A stretch of DNA of 64,000 nt from Rhodobacter sp. CZR27 (GTDB lineage: Bacteria > Pseudomonadota > Alphaproteobacteria > Rhodobacterales > Rhodobacteraceae), in assembly GCF_002407205.1 (NCBI RefSeq), contig NZ_CP023548.1, positions 1 through 64,000 of the forward strand, given 5' to 3'. Both the position numbers and the translations under genes were made by a program. Of this stretch, positions 12,632-21,495 are shown one piece after another (position 1 is the first letter of the stretch; every line of letters begins with the position of its first letter). The notes beneath the pieces are model-generated. The model was not told where the DNA came from. It ran no database searches and was given only the letters and a program-made list of their open reading frames with translations.

Positions 12632-13801
12632 ATGTCCGACATCCTGATCCTGTCCGCGATCCGCACCGCCGTCGGAGCCTTCGGCGGCGCGCTGGCCGCG
12701 GTGCCCCCCGGCGAGCTTGCAACGATCGTCACCCGGTCGGCACTGGAGCGGGCAGGGGTCGAGCCCGGCCGGATCGGCCATGTCGTCTTCGGCCATGTCA
12801 TCAACACCGAGCCGCGCGACATGTATCTCAGTCGGGTGGCGGCCATCGGCGCCGGCATTCCGGCCGAGGTTCCGGCGATGAACGTCAACCGGCTGTGCGG
12901 ATCGGGCGCGCAGGCCATCGTTTCGGCCGCGCAATCGCTGATGCTGGGCGATGCCGATTTCGCGCTCGCCGGCGGCGCCGAGTCGATGAGCCGCGCCCCC
13001 TATGCCTTGACCGCCGCGCGCTGGGGGCAGAAGATGGGCGACACGAAGGCGCTCGACATGATGACGGGGGCGCTGAACTGCCCGTTCGGCACCGGTCACA
13101 TGGGCGTCACGGCCGAGATCGTCGCCGAGCGGCACAAGATCACGCGCGAGGATCAGGACGCCTTCGCCCTTGAAAGCCAGGAGCGCGCCGCCCGCGCGCT
13201 GGCCGAGGGGAGGTTCGACGGCCAGATCGTCCCGGTGGAGGTCGCCTCGCGCAAGGGTCCGGTCACCTTTGCCCGCGACGAGCATCCCAAGCCTACCACG
13301 GCCGAGGCGTTGGCAAGCCTCCGCCCCGCCTTCCGCAAGGACGGCACCGTGACGGCCGGCAACGCGAGCGGCATCAACGACGGCGCGGCGGCGCTTGTCC
13401 TGGCGCGGGCCGAGGCCGCCGGGGGCCTGAAGCCACTCGGCCGGTTGCTCGGCTATGCCCATGCCGGGGTCGAGCCGGAGGTGATGGGCCTTGGCCCGAT
13501 CCCGGCGGTGCGCGCGCTCTGTGCCCGCACGGGGCTTTCTGTGGACGACTTCGACGTGATCGAGTCGAACGAGGCCTTCGCGGCTCAGGCCCTTGCGGTG
13601 AGCCGGAACCTTGGCCTTGATCCCGTGCGGGTGAACCGGAACGGCGGCGCCATCGCGCTGGGTCATCCGGTCGGCGCGAGCGGCGCCATCATCACTGTCA
13701 AGGCGTTGCACGAGCTTCATCGGACGGGCGGCCGGCGCGCCCTTGTCACCATGTGCATCGGTGGCGGGCAGGGCATAGCGCTCGCGCTGGAGCGTATCTG
13801 A
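12632..13801 (+). CDS. Acetyl-CoA acetyltransferase / thiolase family protein
   Basis: A 389-aa thiolase, which makes or cleaves beta-ketoacyl-CoA (acetoacetyl-CoA in the biosynthetic type, longer chains in others). The nucleophilic Cys is C89 in NRLCGSGAQ. The catalytic His is about H345 in [10 protein letters not shown], and the second catalytic Cys is C375 in MCIGGGQG. The start is ATG 12632 ([15 protein letters not shown]). The gene stands alone, without the phaB or fatty-acid genes that would tell anabolic from catabolic use. Its last 15 codons are repeated immediately downstream in a tail-to-tail duplication with the end of pbpC. Confidence 0.93.
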   Translation: MSDILILSAIRTAVGAFGGALAAVPPGELATIVTRSALERAGVEPGRIGHVVFGHVINTEPRDMYLSRVAAIGAGIPAEVPAMNVNRLCGSGAQAIVSAAQSLMLGDADFALAGGAESMSRAPYALTAARWGQKMGDTKALDMMTGALNCPFGTGHMGVTAEIVAERHKITREDQDAFALESQERAARALAEGRFDGQIVPVEVASRKGPVTFARDEHPKPTTAEALASLRPAFRKDGTVTAGNASGINDGAAALVLARAEAAGGLKPLGRLLGYAHAGVEPEVMGLGPIPAVRALCARTGLSVDDFDVIESNEAFAAQALAVSRNLGLDPVRVNRNGGAIALGHPVGASGAIITVKALHELHRTGGRRALVTMCIGGGQGIALALERI

Positions 13802-13935
13802 CGGCCGGGTCGGTGCACGCGGATCGGCTTCGGGCCGAACCCTGTGCATCGCCGGCGGGCAGGGCATCGCCCTCGCGCTGGAGCGCATCTGACTGCCGAA
13901 GGTCAGTGCACGCGGATCGAGCTTCGGGCCGAGCG
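13752..13935. repeat. Imperfect tandem duplication of a convergent gene junction
   Basis: Two units of about 92 bp, at 13752-13842 and 13843-13935, are nearly identical; I count roughly seven substitutions and two small indels. Each holds the last 15 codons of the thiolase with its stop, a short spacer, and the last codons of pbpC on the other strand. The first unit carries the real thiolase end and the second the real pbpC end. The spare thiolase tail still reads [19 protein letters not shown], while the spare pbpC end has lost a base and its stop. There is no separate gene here. Confidence 0.9.
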
Positions 13936-15924
13936 GCCGTCACCGTCGATGACCGAGAGCGTCAGGAAGCCCGGCGCAAGGTCCAGCATCGTCTCGCGGC
14001 CCGGCAGAGCGATGGCCACCGGCGCCCCATCCGCAAGCCAGGTGAAGGGGCCGCTGCCGCCCTCGACCTTCACCTTCAGCCTGCCGCCCAGCCGCTCGAC
14101 CTCCGCCCCGTCCGGCGGGAAGGCCACGGCCGGGCCGTCCTCTGCCGCGAAGGCCGCGACGCGGGACCGGAACCGGCGCAGGGGCTGGGGAAGCTCGGCA
14201 TTGCTGACGGTCAGCGCGGCACGCGGAGGCGGCGGCAGGGGCGTGAGTGCGGGCTTCAGCCGGGCGAAGGCGCGGAACAGAACGGGCGCGGCCAGATCGG
14301 CGCCGAAAACGCCGGGCACCGGCGTCCCGTCCGCCCGGCCGAGCCAGACCCCCACCACATGCGCCCCGTCGAAGCCGATGGCCCAGGCGTCGCGGTGGCC
14401 ATAGCTGGTTCCGGTCTTGTAGGCGAGCCGGTTGGCGGGCGCGCCCGGGGGCGGCGGCATCCCGGACAGGATGTCGGCCACCTGCCAGGCGGATACCCCC
14501 GACAGCAGCCGCCGGCCTGTCTCGCCCTCGCCCCGGACATGCAGCGGCAGCACGACGCCTCCACGGGCCATGGCTGCGTAAAGCTGCACCATGTCGGCCA
14601 GTGTGACGCCGACACCCCCCAGCGCCACCGCCAGCCCCGGCTGGCCGCCCGGCAGGACGGGCCTCACCCCCGCCTGCTCCAGCGCCGACAGCAGCCGCGC
14701 CGGTCCCAGCGCATCCGTCAAGGCCACCGCGGGCAGGTTCAGCGACAGCTGCAACGCCTCGTGGGCGCGGATCTCGCCTCGGAAGATCCGGTCGAAGTTC
14801 TGCGGCCGGTAGCCGCCGAAGTCCATCGGCCGGTCGTCGAGCAGGGTCGCGGGATGCGCCAGACCCTCGTCGAAGGCAAGCCCGAAGATCAACGGCTTGA
14901 GCAGCGATCCCGGGCTGCGCAGCGCCACGGTCATGTCCATGAATCCCTGCCGCCGGTCCGCGCGGTAGCCGGCCGAGCCGACCGAGGCCAGCACCTCGCC
15001 CGAGCGATGGTCGGCCACCAGCATCGCCACCTGCAGCCGCTCGCCCTGTCCCTCGACCGTCTCCGACGCAAGGTCCTCCAGCCGCCGCTGAAGGCTCGCG
15101 TCAAGGGTCAGCCGGTGCTGGTGCAGCAGCGGATCCGCGTCCCGCACCCGGTCGGCGAGATGCGGGGCAAGCGCGGGGAAGGGTTTCCGGCCACGCGGCA
15201 CCGGCTCGCTCCTCGCCGCCTCGGCGCGCTCGGCCGCGATCACGTCGGCCCGCACGGCGCGCGCCAGCACGCGGCTCCGCGCGGTCTCCGCGCGGTCCGG
15301 GTGTCGGTCAGGGCGCCGCCCTTCGGGCGATTGCGGGATCGCCACCAGCAGCGCCGCCTCGGCCGCCGTCAGCCGCCACGGCTCCTTGCCGAGATAGGAG
15401 ATCGAGGCCGCGCGAACCCCCTCGAGGTTGCCGCCATAGGGTGCGAGCCGCAGGTAGAGCGACAGGATCTCGTCCTTGGACAGCCGCCGCTCCAGCGCCA
15501 GCGCCACCCGCATCTGCCGCAGCTTGCCGGCCATCTTTCCCGTGCCGCTGGCCTCGAGCAGGCGCGCGACCTGCATGGTCAGCGTCGAGCCGCCCGAGAC
15601 CACATGGCCGGACCGCGCCGCCTGCCAGACCGCGCGCAGCAGGGCGCGGGTATCGACGCCGGGATGGTGGTAGAAGCGGCCGTCCTCATAGGCCACCAGC
15701 ATCTTCAGGAACAGCGGATCGACCGGCCCCGGCTCCAGCCGCCAGCGTCCATCGCCGACCGTGTAGGCGCGAAGCAGCGTCCCCTCGCGGTCCAGCACCT
15801 CGACCGAGGTTGCTAGCGACAGGGGCGGCATCCGCGTCGCGGCGATCCAGTCGTCAAACCCGTCGCGGGCCACCGCAGCCAGCCAGAGCCCGACCGCCGC
15901 GGCAAGGAACCACCGCGCACGCAT
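13903..15924 (-). CDS. pbpC: Penicillin-binding protein 1C (bifunctional glycosyltransferase/transpeptidase)
   Basis: A 673-aa inner-membrane class A penicillin-binding protein acting in the periplasm on peptidoglycan. Residues 1-20 form a signal anchor. The GT51 domain shows the catalytic E80 in EDGRFYHHPGVD and GGSTLTMQ at 111-118. The transpeptidase domain shows SLLK at 340-343, SLN at 394-396 and KTG at 503-505. The C-terminal 90 residues match the PBP1C C-terminal domain. The ATG overlaps the stop of the alpha-2-macroglobulin gene (TAATG). This pairing is the classical pbpC-yfhM couple, in which the macroglobulin is thought to protect the envelope while PBP1C repairs the wall. Confidence 0.96.
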   Translation of the reverse strand: MRARWFLAAAVGLWLAAVARDGFDDWIAATRMPPLSLATSVEVLDREGTLLRAYTVGDGRWRLEPGPVDPLFLKMLVAYEDGRFYHHPGVDTRALLRAVWQAARSGHVVSGGSTLTMQVARLLEASGTGKMAGKLRQMRVALALERRLSKDEILSLYLRLAPYGGNLEGVRAASISYLGKEPWRLTAAEAALLVAIPQSPEGRRPDRHPDRAETARSRVLARAVRADVIAAERAEAARSEPVPRGRKPFPALAPHLADRVRDADPLLHQHRLTLDASLQRRLEDLASETVEGQGERLQVAMLVADHRSGEVLASVGSAGYRADRRQGFMDMTVALRSPGSLLKPLIFGLAFDEGLAHPATLLDDRPMDFGGYRPQNFDRIFRGEIRAHEALQLSLNLPAVALTDALGPARLLSALEQAGVRPVLPGGQPGLAVALGGVGVTLADMVQLYAAMARGGVVLPLHVRGEGETGRRLLSGVSAWQVADILSGMPPPPGAPANRLAYKTGTSYGHRDAWAIGFDGAHVVGVWLGRADGTPVPGVFGADLAAPVLFRAFARLKPALTPLPPPPRAALTVSNAELPQPLRRFRSRVAAFAAEDGPAVAFPPDGAEVERLGGRLKVKVEGGSGPFTWLADGAPVAIALPGRETMLDLAPGFLTLSVIDGDGRSARSSIRVH

Positions 15925-18900
15925 TACGGCGTGACAGTGACCGTGCCCGCGTCGGTGCGGGCACGGAAGTCGGGGCGATACATGTCCTCGACCGAGGCCG
16001 CCGCGTGGTGGAACACCCCAGGCGAGACCGCGCGGACGATATAGGCCAGCCGGAACGCCTCTCCGTCATAGCGATCGACCGCGGCGAGGAAGCGGTCCTG
16101 ACGGAACTCGGCATGGGCCACCTCCTCGACTGGCTCCAGCCAGTTCAGCGCATCGACCTGCCCGCCACGCATCAGGTTGGGGTTGTCGATCTCGAACCCC
16201 GCCGGCAGGGGGTCGCTGACCATCAGCCGGCCCTCGCCATTGCCGAAGGAAGTCACTTCCAGCACGGCCACCAGCCGCGTGCCCTGAGCGACGGAAGCCA
16301 CGTCAACCGCCTCGCCCTCCATCGTGTAATAGGTCCGCGAGATGGCATAGCCGTTGCCGCCCGCAGGTTCGGGCTCGGTCGGGATGCCGGTCGTGGTCAC
16401 CGTCAGCACCTGCGGCTGGCCGGAGTTCGTCACCTGCACCGCCGGCTCGCCGTCGCGGAGCAGCCGGACGAGCGGCCCGGTCACCGGCGCGCCTCCCACC
16501 GTCACCCCCTCGACCTCAGGCCGGTCGATCAGCGCGTTGGCCGCCAGCAGGGTCCAGGTCGCCTCCTGCGTGGAGAGCGGCCCGCTCCGCGCCGCGAGCG
16601 CGGTCGTGACCGCATCCCGGTCCACCGCCTGCGAGCCCGCTTCCGCCGCCAGCGTCAGGACGGCCGCGGCGTCGCGATAGGCGGTGCCGTAGTCGGCGCG
16701 GAAGACCTGCGTCGATTGCTGCGCCAGCGTGCCGTTCAGCCGGGCGGCGGCCTTGCGGAACATCGCATCGGCGCGCAGCTGGTCACCATAGCTCGCCAGC
16801 GCGGCGCCGAGTTGCGCCTGCGCCGCCGGGGTGGCAAAGGCATCCGCCTTCACATCGGCGTAGTAGCGCAGATCGCCGATCGCTGCCGCACCTTCGCGGG
16901 CCAGCACCATCAGCGCATAGGCCAGCGCCTCGCCGCCCTGATCGAAGTCGGCGGTGTAGTTCACCTGGTTGCGCAGGTTGTCGAGCGCGCGCCGAAGGGG
17001 CTCCTCCGGCACCGCGTGACCTTGCGCCTTGGCGCGCGACAGGAAGTCGGTGACATAGGCATCCAGCCAGAAGTCGCCGCTGCCGGGTTGCCAGAGACCG
17101 AAGGCACCCTCGGCGGTCTGGTTGGTCAGCACCTCCTCGACCGCCTGACCGATGCGCTGCGAGAGGTTGTCCGCCCCCGGCAGGTCCAGCGCACGCGCGA
17201 CCTGATCGAGGTAGAGCAGCGGCAGCGCCTTCGAGGCGACCTGCTCGGTGCAGCCATAGGGATAGCGGTCAAGACTGGCCAGAAGCCCCGCCGTGTCGAA
17301 CCGCGCGATCGGGCCGACGGCGAGGGTCGCGCGCCCGGTGCCGGGAACAAGGCCGGCAAACAGGTTCCCATCGAGCGTGAAGGTCTGGCCAGGGTCCAGC
17401 GTCAGGCGGTCCTGACGGGCGATCTCGGGATCGTTCACCTGCACCGGAACGCTCAGCCGCTTCGTCAGCCGCCGACCGTCCGGCGTCGTCAGAGCCACCT
17501 CGATCTGCTGCACGCCCACCGTGCCGGCGGTTACGGGAACCTCGAAGCGCGCGGTGGCCTTTTCCGCCAGATCGAACTGCCGCGGCACCTCGCCGAGGGT
17601 CAGGCCGGTGCCCGTGACCTCCAGCCCCATGCGCCCCGCGGGGCCCTTGGCATGCACGACCTCCAGCAGCAGCCGGCTCCGGTCGCCCGGCGACAGGAAG
17701 CGCGGGACGCTTGCCGTCACCACGACCGGATCGCGCACCAGCACGTCCGCCGCGGCATGGCCGACGCCGGTCTTCGACCAGACCACCGCCATGACCCGAA
17801 CCGTGCCGTTGAACGACGGCAGGTCGAACCGTGCCCGCGCGAGGCCATCGGCACCCACCTGCACCGGGCCGGAGAAGAAGGCCACCAGTTCCTCGGTCGG
17901 AGGCGGCGCCTGCAGGCGCGCCCGCGCCCCGTCACCGCCCGACCGGACCGAGCCCTGCGCGCCATTCATCCCGTCGATCAGACGGCCATAGAGATCGCGG
18001 ATCCCCACCCCCAGCTTGCGCTGGCCGAAATAGTGATCCTCGGGGTCGGGTGTCTCGAAGCCGGTCAGGTTCAGGATGCCTACATCCACCGCGGCAAGCG
18101 TGGCAAAGGCGGTCTCACCCGGCGCGAGGCCCTCGACCTTCACCGCCACCTCCATCGGGCCGCGCGGCGCGGCCTCGGCGGCGGTCTCGATCCGCGCCGC
18201 AAGCTGCTTCGTGCCCGGGTCGATGGCGGCGTGGGCCAGCCCCATCGCGCGGGCCGGATTGCGGCCGGCCGCCACGTCCATAGGGCGCAGCACCGTCGCC
18301 GCGACATAGACGCCGGTGCCCCAGTCATCGGTCACCGGAAGCTCGACCAGCGTCTCGCCCTCGCCGACCTCGACCGCCTTCATCGTCACCAGCCGGTTCG
18401 AGAGCACCGTCACCAGCGCCTTGCCGGCCGACCGCGGCACGATGCGCAGAACCGCCGTCTCGCCGGGGCGATAGGCGGGCTTGTCCAGCGACAGCTCCAG
18501 CGTGTCGGGCGTCGAGGTCGTGTCGGCAGGGGCATACCAGCCGGCGTGGAACCGGGCCGAACTGGCTGCCGTGCCGCCGTCCGCGCGCTCCACCACCAGC
18601 TCGAACTGGCCCCAGTCCACGGCGCCCGCGATCTCGACCGGGGCCGGGCCCAGATCGGTCTCGCCCTGTGCCACGGGATGGCGGGTCTCCACCGGTTCCC
18701 ACGCCCAGTTGCCCCACTGCTGATACCACTGGTAGTCGGTCTCGATCCGCTCGATGCGCCAGCGGACCTTCATCGGCACCGGCCGCTCCTCCGCACCGAC
18801 ACCCACGAGGGCGAACCTCGCGTCGGTGCCCTGCGCCGCTACGCCGTCGAACAGCGGCCGTATGCCGATCATCGGCGCGGCAGGGCGCAGCGCGCGAGTA

Positions 18901-21353
18901 ACCACGCGCTCGACCGGCCGCCCGGACCCTTCGGCCACCCGCGTGGCCACCACGATCTCGAGCGGGCGAGCCGGATCCTCGACCCGGGGAAGCGGCACCG
19001 CGAAGCTGGCGCGGCCCTGCGAATCGGTGAGCTGGCCGCCGAACGAGGCGACCTGCGGGTCGAACCCGTCACCCTCGCGGCCGAAGACATAGCCCGGGAA
19101 GGCCTTCAGCCCCTCGGCCTTGCGCAGCAGCACCTCGCCCTCGATGGCTAGGTTGGCGCCGGGCGCGCCGAACAGGTAGCGGGCCTCGACCGACAACTCC
19201 GGCGCATCGCCCAGACCGATCGGGGCTTCGGGCAGGCTTGCCGTCACGTCGATCCGCTCGGGCAGGAAGTCCTCGACCAGCAGGGTGCGGGCGGCGAGCG
19301 GCTCTGCGTCGAGATCGGCCAGAACCTCCAGCCGCCAGACGCCGCGCGGCGCCGAGCCCGCCAGCGGCAGGTCGAACACGTGGCCGCCCGCGCCTGCATC
19401 GGCCGCAAGCGCGCGGGAATATTCCACGCCATCGGGGCGCTTCAGGATGGCGGTCAGCGGCAGCCCCTCGATCGCCGCCGCCTCGCCGTCACGGGTGAGG
19501 GCGAGTGCGTGGACCGTCTCGCCCGCGCGATAGGCGCCGCGCTCGGTCGTGAGGAACACGTCCACCGGCGGCGCGGGCTCGTGCCCCTCGACGCCGCGGT
19601 CGGACAGGTCGAACTCGGGGTCGGTCAGCGAGAGGAAGGCGATGTCGGCCTCTGCGTCCTTCACCACCACCAGCGCAGGCTCGGCCGCGCCGGTGCCGCG
19701 GGTCACGCCAGGCTCGAACCGGGCATGGCCCTGCGCATCCGTCTCGGCCGTCCCCAGCACCGCATTGGCGCGAGAAAGGAGGTCGACCGTCACCCCCGGT
19801 TTTGGCTCGGCGGAGCCCAGGCCGCGCACGAAGACATGCAGCCCGTCCACCCCCGACAGCGTCGTCACCCCGAGGTCGGAGACCACGAACCATTGCCAGG
19901 CCGGCGGATGTTCATAGGGGTCCTGTCCAGGGATTGCAGCCTTCAGCGCGTAGATCCCGGCGGGAAGGCCGCGCAGCGGCTCCTCCATCGGCAGGCGGGT
20001 GGTCATGTCGCGGTTGACCTCCATCCCGACCTCGCCCGAGCCGGTCCAGATCCGCTCGCCCACCTGGCCGGTGAACTCCTCGGTCTGCCATTCGTCGAGC
20101 GGGCGTCCGAGGTAATCCTGCTGGATCGCCCGCAACAGGTTGCGGTCGGACACGCGGTAAAGTGCAAGATCAAGCGTCCGCGCATTCACCGTCTCGACCG
20201 GGATCGCCGGCGAGCCGGCCTTCGGCAGCACATAGGCCCGGCTCGGGAAGCGGACCGAAGGGCTGCGGTCGCGCACATAGGCGGCGATCTGCACCGACTT
20301 CGGCAGGGTCTGGCCATCGGCAGCCGGAAGCCCCTCGCGGAAGGTGAGGGTGTGGCGCGCGCCATGCGCCATGCCGCCGACGCAGATCCGGCGGTCGTCG
20401 GCCTCGACGGTCAGGCCCGGCTCGGTCAGCTGCACGAAGCTGGCGTAATCCACGCCATGCCCCGACAGCGGTTCCGAGAAGGTCGCGCAGATCCGCGGCC
20501 GCGTGGTGTCGGCCTCCACCGCGTGCTCGACGATGCGGAAACCGTATTTTCCCGCCGCCGCCTCGAGCAGTGCCGCGGTGTCGTCGCGCGGCTGGATCTG
20601 CTGGGCAAGCCGCAGCGCCTGCACCGTGTCCCGGCCGCGGTCGATCCTTTCGGCCGCCTGCCCCAGTTCCACCAGCGCCGTATGCCGCAGCGCCGGCGTC
20701 GCCGCCCGCAGGTAGCCGTTGACCGCCGCACGGAAGGCGCGGTCACGCAGCGCGTCCCGCGCAGCAGCATCCGCCTCGGCCGCGGCACGAAGTCGGCGGG
20801 CGTAGTCGATCCACGCCTCGGCCCGGTCCCCGGCATTCACCGCCGCTCCGGTGAAATTCGCGGCAGCCAGCAGGTCGCCGGCGGCCTCGGCCCGGCGGGC
20901 GCTGTCCAGATGCTCCTCGGCCGGGAAGCCGTTGACGGTATGTTCATTGGCCAGCAGGGCGGCCTGCTCCTTCGCGCGCGTCAGGTCGTATTCGGACAGG
21001 AAGGCAAGCTCGGCCGCGCGGCTGCGCGCGACCGCCTGCCGGGTCGGATCGGCCGCCACCGCCACCCCCGACAGCGCCCCCTGATAGGGCGACGAGTCGC
21101 CGGCGGCCGACTTCGGGAAGCACGAGCCGTTGCGTGAGTTGAAGGTGAACGCCCGGCAGTCCGCCCGCGACAGGCAGGCCCGCTCGCAGGCCTCGAGCGT
21201 GGTGTCGAGCAGCGTCGCCATGTCGCTGCCCGGAAGATCGGTGTCGGCGCTGAGCACGAACCGACGCTCGGGCAGCCAGTCCTGAGCGAGCGCCACCGAA
21301 GGAAGTGTCAGGCAGAGCAGGAGGGCAGACAGGAAACGGCTGATCGCACACAT
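15924..21353 (-). CDS. yfhM: Bacterial alpha-2-macroglobulin (YfhM type) with N-terminal PAN-like region
   Basis: A 1809-aa periplasmic protein. Residues 1-23 are a signal peptide (cleavage near ALA|QD). Residues about 50-80 hold four closely spaced Cys (56, 60, 66, 78) in a PAN/Apple-like segment. The rest consists of macroglobulin-like beta domains, a thioester segment with GCTEQ (Cys 1368, Gln 1371) and a C-terminal receptor-like domain. The thioester is the covalent trap for attacking proteases. The start is ATG 21353, preceded by GGAGG; upstream in-frame codons run into the divergent kinase region. It is the first gene of a two-gene operon with pbpC. Confidence 0.93.
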   Translation of the reverse strand: MCAISRFLSALLLCLTLPSVALAQDWLPERRFVLSADTDLPGSDMATLLDTTLEACERACLSRADCRAFTFNSRNGSCFPKSAAGDSSPYQGALSGVAVAADPTRQAVARSRAAELAFLSEYDLTRAKEQAALLANEHTVNGFPAEEHLDSARRAEAAGDLLAAANFTGAAVNAGDRAEAWIDYARRLRAAAEADAAARDALRDRAFRAAVNGYLRAATPALRHTALVELGQAAERIDRGRDTVQALRLAQQIQPRDDTAALLEAAAGKYGFRIVEHAVEADTTRPRICATFSEPLSGHGVDYASFVQLTEPGLTVEADDRRICVGGMAHGARHTLTFREGLPAADGQTLPKSVQIAAYVRDRSPSVRFPSRAYVLPKAGSPAIPVETVNARTLDLALYRVSDRNLLRAIQQDYLGRPLDEWQTEEFTGQVGERIWTGSGEVGMEVNRDMTTRLPMEEPLRGLPAGIYALKAAIPGQDPYEHPPAWQWFVVSDLGVTTLSGVDGLHVFVRGLGSAEPKPGVTVDLLSRANAVLGTAETDAQGHARFEPGVTRGTGAAEPALVVVKDAEADIAFLSLTDPEFDLSDRGVEGHEPAPPVDVFLTTERGAYRAGETVHALALTRDGEAAAIEGLPLTAILKRPDGVEYSRALAADAGAGGHVFDLPLAGSAPRGVWRLEVLADLDAEPLAARTLLVEDFLPERIDVTASLPEAPIGLGDAPELSVEARYLFGAPGANLAIEGEVLLRKAEGLKAFPGYVFGREGDGFDPQVASFGGQLTDSQGRASFAVPLPRVEDPARPLEIVVATRVAEGSGRPVERVVTRALRPAAPMIGIRPLFDGVAAQGTDARFALVGVGAEERPVPMKVRWRIERIETDYQWYQQWGNWAWEPVETRHPVAQGETDLGPAPVEIAGAVDWGQFELVVERADGGTAASSARFHAGWYAPADTTSTPDTLELSLDKPAYRPGETAVLRIVPRSAGKALVTVLSNRLVTMKAVEVGEGETLVELPVTDDWGTGVYVAATVLRPMDVAAGRNPARAMGLAHAAIDPGTKQLAARIETAAEAAPRGPMEVAVKVEGLAPGETAFATLAAVDVGILNLTGFETPDPEDHYFGQRKLGVGIRDLYGRLIDGMNGAQGSVRSGGDGARARLQAPPPTEELVAFFSGPVQVGADGLARARFDLPSFNGTVRVMAVVWSKTGVGHAAADVLVRDPVVVTASVPRFLSPGDRSRLLLEVVHAKGPAGRMGLEVTGTGLTLGEVPRQFDLAEKATARFEVPVTAGTVGVQQIEVALTTPDGRRLTKRLSVPVQVNDPEIARQDRLTLDPGQTFTLDGNLFAGLVPGTGRATLAVGPIARFDTAGLLASLDRYPYGCTEQVASKALPLLYLDQVARALDLPGADNLSQRIGQAVEEVLTNQTAEGAFGLWQPGSGDFWLDAYVTDFLSRAKAQGHAVPEEPLRRALDNLRNQVNYTADFDQGGEALAYALMVLAREGAAAIGDLRYYADVKADAFATPAAQAQLGAALASYGDQLRADAMFRKAAARLNGTLAQQSTQVFRADYGTAYRDAAAVLTLAAEAGSQAVDRDAVTTALAARSGPLSTQEATWTLLAANALIDRPEVEGVTVGGAPVTGPLVRLLRDGEPAVQVTNSGQPQVLTVTTTGIPTEPEPAGGNGYAISRTYYTMEGEAVDVASVAQGTRLVAVLEVTSFGNGEGRLMVSDPLPAGFEIDNPNLMRGGQVDALNWLEPVEEVAHAEFRQDRFLAAVDRYDGEAFRLAYIVRAVSPGVFHHAAASVEDMYRPDFRARTDAGTVTVTP

Positions 21354-21495
21354 GGCTTCTACCTCCGCGGATGCGCGGAATGCTGTCACCGCCCCGACAG
21401 CGAGGCAAGGATTCTCGGCCGCTTCCTGTGGCGCGGTTAAAGGTAGATTCATGGTGCCGCCGCAACATGCCGGCGAGACGCGGCAGGACGGACGG

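Noticed and set aside
15441-19151. A 1236-codon open frame on the plus strand over the macroglobulin gene
   Set aside because: It is an antisense shadow caused by high GC at third positions. Composition is Arg/His/Gly-rich with no domain, and the minus-strand macroglobulin is well supported.
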